In this document: in pieces, positions 5,841 through 8,546 of the stretch | Layout of the letters: each line of letters starts with the position of its first letter | Numbering within the stretch: position 1 is the first letter of the stretch | Source: Betaproteobacteria bacterium | Lineage (GTDB): Bacteria; Pseudomonadota; Gammaproteobacteria; Burkholderiales; SG8-41 | Reading direction: 5' to 3' | Assembly: GCA_021732805.1 (NCBI GenBank) | Contig: JAKFUJ010000386.1 | Span: 1-8,546, forward strand | DNA: 8,546 bases | Position numbers and translations under genes: made by a program | The notes under the pieces: model-generated | The model's input: only the letters and a program-made list of their open reading frames with translations | Databases searched by the model: none | Told to the model about the DNA's origin: nothing

Positions 5841-6711
5841 GAAATTCCTCCGTTATTGGCTTTTTGGGCAGTGCGATGTTGCAATCCCACGCCGGCGCAC
5901 GGCCTGCCGGATTGGCAATGCGACCGTCGGGCTTTGCCAGCGCATGAATGCGTTTCATCTCGTCGGCGGTCAGCACGAAGTTGAACACGTCGAGGTTTTG
6001 CGCGATGCGCTCCGGATTCGACGAGCGCGGGATGGGGGCAATGTTGCCTTGTTGCACGAACCAGCGCAACACCACCTGGGCGATGGTTTTGTTTTTGGCC
6101 TGCGCGATCCCGGTCAGCACCGGGTCCTGGAGCAGGCGGCCGCGGGCGAGCGGACAATACGCAGTGAATATCATGCCGTGGCGCCGGCAGTAGTCGAGCA
6201 CTTTGGTCTGATCCAGATACGGGTGATATTCCGCCTGCAGCGTCGCCAGCGGTTCAGGACAGGTGTGACGCGCCACTTCGATCAGCTCGATGTTGAAGTT
6301 GGCAACACCGATGTGGCGGGTCAGGCCCTGCCGCTTTGCCTTTGCCAGCGCGCCCATGGTTTCCGCCATCGGGGTTTTATCGATGGCAGGCCAGTGCACA
6401 TGCAGCATGTCGACATAATCAACCTGCAGATTTTTCAGGCTCTCATCCACTGAACGCGCAAAATCATCGGCATGCAGATACTCGTGCGAGACCTTGGTCA
6501 CCAAAAAAATTTCGTTGCGCGACACACCGGATGCGCGGATGCCGGCGCCGACGCCTTTTTCGGAGCCGTACTTCCAGGCGGTGTCGATGTGGCGGTAGCC
6601 GAGTTTCAGCGCGGTTGCAACGAGGTCGCCGCAGTCGCCGAGCTGCGAAGTGCCGAAGCCGATTTGCGGCATATGGCAGCCATGGGCGAGGAGCGTGGGT
6701 ACAGGAGGCAT
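5338..6711 (-). CDS. Aldo/keto reductase with aberrant C-terminal read-through into the next gene
   Basis: This encodes an NADPH-dependent aldo/keto reductase related to 2,5-diketo-gluconate reductases, converting aldehydes or ketones to alcohols in the cytoplasm. Residues 1-276 (5884-6711) match a complete enzyme. The catalytic tetrad is Asp43, Tyr48 (WKYGS), Lys73 (LVTK) and His106 (VHW). GVANFN (135-140) and the cofactor motif IPRSSNPERIAQN (227-239) are present, and the core ends DGRIANPAGRAPAWD as relatives do. Related enzymes are about 265-285 aa long, but here the codon after Asp276 is TGC rather than a stop. The frame then runs 181 more codons, mostly inside the Bug gene in another frame, giving Arg/His-rich sequence with no family resemblance. 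The functional protein is probably the first 276-290 residues. The start lies 4 bases after the hydrolase stop and lacks a clear Shine-Dalgarno, suggesting translational coupling. The listed left boundary is the actual stop of the frame as sequenced. Confidence 0.8.
   Translation of the reverse strand: MPPVPTLLAHGCHMPQIGFGTSQLGDCGDLVATALKLGYRHIDTAWKYGSEKGVGAGIRASGVSRNEIFLVTKVSHEYLHADDFARSVDESLKNLQVDYVDMLHVHWPAIDKTPMAETMGALAKAKRQGLTRHIGVANFNIELIEVARHTCPEPLATLQAEYHPYLDQTKVLDYCRRHGMIFTAYCPLARGRLLQDPVLTGIAQAKNKTIAQVVLRWFVQQGNIAPIPRSSNPERIAQNLDVFNFVLTADEMKRIHALAKPDGRIANPAGRAPAWDCNIALPKKPITEEFHETIFNCNLSRYRSHHRDDAARRTACRSTRRVPVEKPDHGRAVHPRRVRGRHEPCHSTAPCCGVGQKYRRRQPPRRQRHDRHRNGDQGGPGRPHAARPHLVLSGNRSNPRQTAIQSGNRDHRRRHHRPRAYAGRRAPLGAGEEHQGIDRTGEEKPGQIQLRFFGRRR
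5847..5851 (-). promoter_or_regulatory. Ribosome-binding site of the second Bug gene
   Basis: GGAGG on the minus strand lies 6 bases before the ATG at 5838-5840, inside the extended aldo/keto reductase frame. A complete site plus signal peptide at this spot shows that the Bug gene really starts here and that the reductase extension is the abnormal element. Confidence 0.75.
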
Positions 6712-6715
6712 GTTT

Positions 6716-8546
6716 TCAGAATCCGAGTTCTGTGCGCATGGCGTTGTTGATCATGCGTGCGGCGTCATCCGGCAGCAGAAAACGTTCACCGACAAGCTTG
6801 TCGGCAGCCGCTTTGACGCGTGCGACATAAGCGTCCTTGCTGCCGTATCGTTCCTGCAGCGACGGTCGTGGATCATCGCCGCGTGCAGCAGCCGTTTTGG
6901 CGAACGGAATGTACGACCCCTGCAGGTCGCAGAATTCGTTTTCCATGGAGCCGGCCTTGCGCAGGTTCCAGCCGGTGTAGGTGCCGAGCGGTACTGCACG
7001 CGTTATTGAATGAATGCCGCCAATGTCGTTGCCGTCGGCATCTGCTTTCGGTACCAGCACGGTGTACCGTTTGTCCTTGATTTTGACCGGCGGCTGTATG
7101 CCGAAGTCCTTGATGTAGTGATCGTCCAGTCTGTCGAAAGGCGGCGCCCCGGAAATTTTCGGGAACTCGAATGCTGCAGGCCGGACGAGGGTGCCGTCGG
7201 ATACTTTGGGGAACCGTGATGGTGGTGGCATCTTGCCGGTTTCCACCCACTCCTGCATGGAAACCAGCAGCGCGCGCAAGGTTTCGCGATAGGGATTGGG
7301 ATTATTGAGGTTTTTGCAGAGCCCGTCCTGTGAAGGTTTTGAAACCGGTCCGTGCTGGGTGCTGGAGAAATAATAAAGCCGGACGTTGTCAGGCACCGGC
7401 AGGTCGGTTTTTCCGGGGGCGTCGGTGATGACCAGTGAATTGCGTGCGCCCCAGGCTTCGGTGCCGGAATCCATGTGGAAAACCTTGGGACAGGCGCGCT
7501 GTTTTGTGCATGCCTCAAGCCATCCGCCGGTTTTGCCGCTGACCGGATCTTTCAGGGTGGCGTAAGTGAACGGGAACTGGTCGCCGCGGTAGTAGTGCTG
7601 GGTCAATGTCGACGGCACGCGGCCCGGCGTTGCGAATTCCATGTTGGTCAGCGTCACGCGCGAGCCGGTAATCAGCGGCAGGATGCCGTCGAATACGACG
7701 CGTTTGTTTTCGTCGAGATTAAAACCCTGGACGACCAGATCTTTGATGTAGCGGCCGCTTTGCGAGCGGCCGAAGCCGATGGCATGGCGGATGGGGTCTT
7801 CGCCGGCAACCGCGCCACGCATCAGGGGGTTGGCCGCAGAACGCTCGTAACGCAGGAAGGAGATCAGGTCGCGGGTGGCAGCGAAGCTGATGCCCATGAC
7901 CACCGGATCCTGTGCGATATACACCAGTTCGTAGATGTAGTTGGTGGAAAAGCCTGCGGGGTAACAGACATGCAGGTTGCCCGGCACCAGGTTTTTGCCG
8001 TCGGGGCAGCGACCGAATGACCATTCGCTGTCGGGAATGGGTTCGCGCGGCGCCAGCGGACCGCTGCGTCGCATCAGGCGTGCTTCGCTCATACGTTCGG
8101 GCACAGCCGGGAATGGACGCGCTTCGGCGCGCCCCCCTTCGTTGCCGAGACTCAGTGTGTACATCGGTTCTGCCACGATGTATTCAGCGGTGATCATGCC
8201 GGTCACCGGTTTGCCGCCTGTCTCCTTTGCCACGGGAAACTGCCCGGCGAGACGACCGCCACCCGGCATGATGTCGCCCTGCCAGCCGTTGATGACCAGC
8301 GTGTAGCCGGCCTTCATCAGGAAGCCGTCGCCGGCATCCTTGGCGCTCGACGGGTTGTTGCCCGAGTCGCCGCCGACATGCATGGAGTTGAAGGCGCGCC
8401 GGCTGCCGCGGTTGGTCACGTCATAGAGAATCGTGTGGTTGCTGCGGCTCATGTCCACCGGTTTGATGATGGAGATGTCCATGCTGTATTCGACTCGACC
8501 TGCGGCATTGCGCGGCGCCTTGTCGATGTAAACGATGCCGCGATTC
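6716..8546 (-). CDS. Alpha/beta hydrolase domain-containing protein (Abhydrolase_10 type), 5'-partial
   Basis: This encodes a large alpha/beta hydrolase, probably an esterase, lactonase or related hydrolase of the PF20091 type. The reading frame has no stop before the right edge. The ATG at 8480-8482 is internal, because 21 more in-frame codons upstream (reading NRGIVYIDKAPRNAAGRVEYS) continue the family pattern. About 609 residues are visible and the true start lies outside. Counting from the internal Met, recognisable blocks are KPVDMSRSNHTILYDVTNRG (7-26), the nucleophile elbow GFGRSQSGR (236-244) with Ser240 as the likely nucleophile, DSGTEAWG (338-345) and STQHGP (374-379) with His377 as the likely base. 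Several cysteines (for example 159 and 173) are scattered. Whether it is exported cannot be told without the N-terminus. It is first in the visible minus-strand operon, followed 4 bases later by the aldo/keto reductase. The substrate is unknown. Confidence 0.88.
   Translation of the reverse strand, partial: NRGIVYIDKAPRNAAGRVEYSMDISIIKPVDMSRSNHTILYDVTNRGSRRAFNSMHVGGDSGNNPSSAKDAGDGFLMKAGYTLVINGWQGDIMPGGGRLAGQFPVAKETGGKPVTGMITAEYIVAEPMYTLSLGNEGGRAEARPFPAVPERMSEARLMRRSGPLAPREPIPDSEWSFGRCPDGKNLVPGNLHVCYPAGFSTNYIYELVYIAQDPVVMGISFAATRDLISFLRYERSAANPLMRGAVAGEDPIRHAIGFGRSQSGRYIKDLVVQGFNLDENKRVVFDGILPLITGSRVTLTNMEFATPGRVPSTLTQHYYRGDQFPFTYATLKDPVSGKTGGWLEACTKQRACPKVFHMDSGTEAWGARNSLVITDAPGKTDLPVPDNVRLYYFSSTQHGPVSKPSQDGLCKNLNNPNPYRETLRALLVSMQEWVETGKMPPPSRFPKVSDGTLVRPAAFEFPKISGAPPFDRLDDHYIKDFGIQPPVKIKDKRYTVLVPKADADGNDIGGIHSITRAVPLGTYTGWNLRKAGSMENEFCDLQGSYIPFAKTAAARGDDPRPSLQERYGSKDAYVARVKAAADKLVGERFLLPDDAARMINNAMRTELGF

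Noticed and set aside
5545..6453. A 302-codon plus-strand open frame opposite the Bug and aldo/keto reductase genes
   Set aside because: It spans the junction of two well-supported minus-strand genes, has Arg/Ala-rich low-information sequence and matches no family I know.
7752..7772. Perfect 8-bp inverted repeat (CGGCCGCT/AGCGGCCG, 5-base loop) inside the hydrolase gene
   Set aside because: It arises from two Gly-Arg codon pairs (GGC CGC) flanking the nucleophile motif GRSQSGR, so coding constraint explains it.

Overview
The window looks like chromosomal DNA from a betaproteobacterium, most likely Burkholderiales. The reasons are GC-rich coding sequence, two solo tripartite-tricarboxylate-type (Bug) periplasmic binding proteins of the kind hugely expanded in Bordetella, Cupriavidus and relatives, and small acyl-CoA/2-hydroxyacid catabolic operons. 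This placement is inferred from gene content only. There are no RNA genes, CRISPR arrays, insertion sequences or phage genes, and no stretch over 300 bases lacks a gene.

Layout: (1) A minus-strand Bug binding protein (37-999), with a rightward-pointing hairpin terminator just beyond its stop (16-38). (2) A 188-base divergent intergenic region (1000-1187). (3) A plus-strand set: a 2-hydroxyacid dehydrogenase starting at TTG (1188-2168), a crotonase-fold protein (2286-3074) and a cyclase/kynurenine-formamidase-like metal hydrolase (3099-4118). The last two are only 24 bases apart. (4) A separate plus-strand gene for a small exported CigR-family protein (4315-4773). (5) A perfect 16-bp hairpin in the convergent gap (4798-4838), probably a shared terminator. 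(6) A minus-strand operon read right to left: an alpha/beta hydrolase of the Abhydrolase_10 type that runs off the right edge (6716-8546), an aldo/keto reductase (5338-6711 as the frame stands) and a second Bug binding protein (4854-5840).

Inferred working model: two small catabolic units sit next to each other, each close to a periplasmic organic-acid capture protein. One would process CoA thioesters, 2-keto/2-hydroxy acids and a cyclic amide or lactone. The other would combine ester or lactone hydrolysis with carbonyl reduction. No Tct permease (TctA/TctB) and no regulator lie in the window, so the substrates stay unknown.

The most unusual points are: the aldo/keto reductase has lost its expected stop and reads 503 bases into the following gene, with a -1 shift at an A5G run giving a perfect ATGA junction; the crotonase lacks both catalytic glutamates of true enoyl-CoA hydratases; and a CigR-type protein is inserted beside catabolic genes. 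I see no clear evidence for an entirely new multi-gene system.
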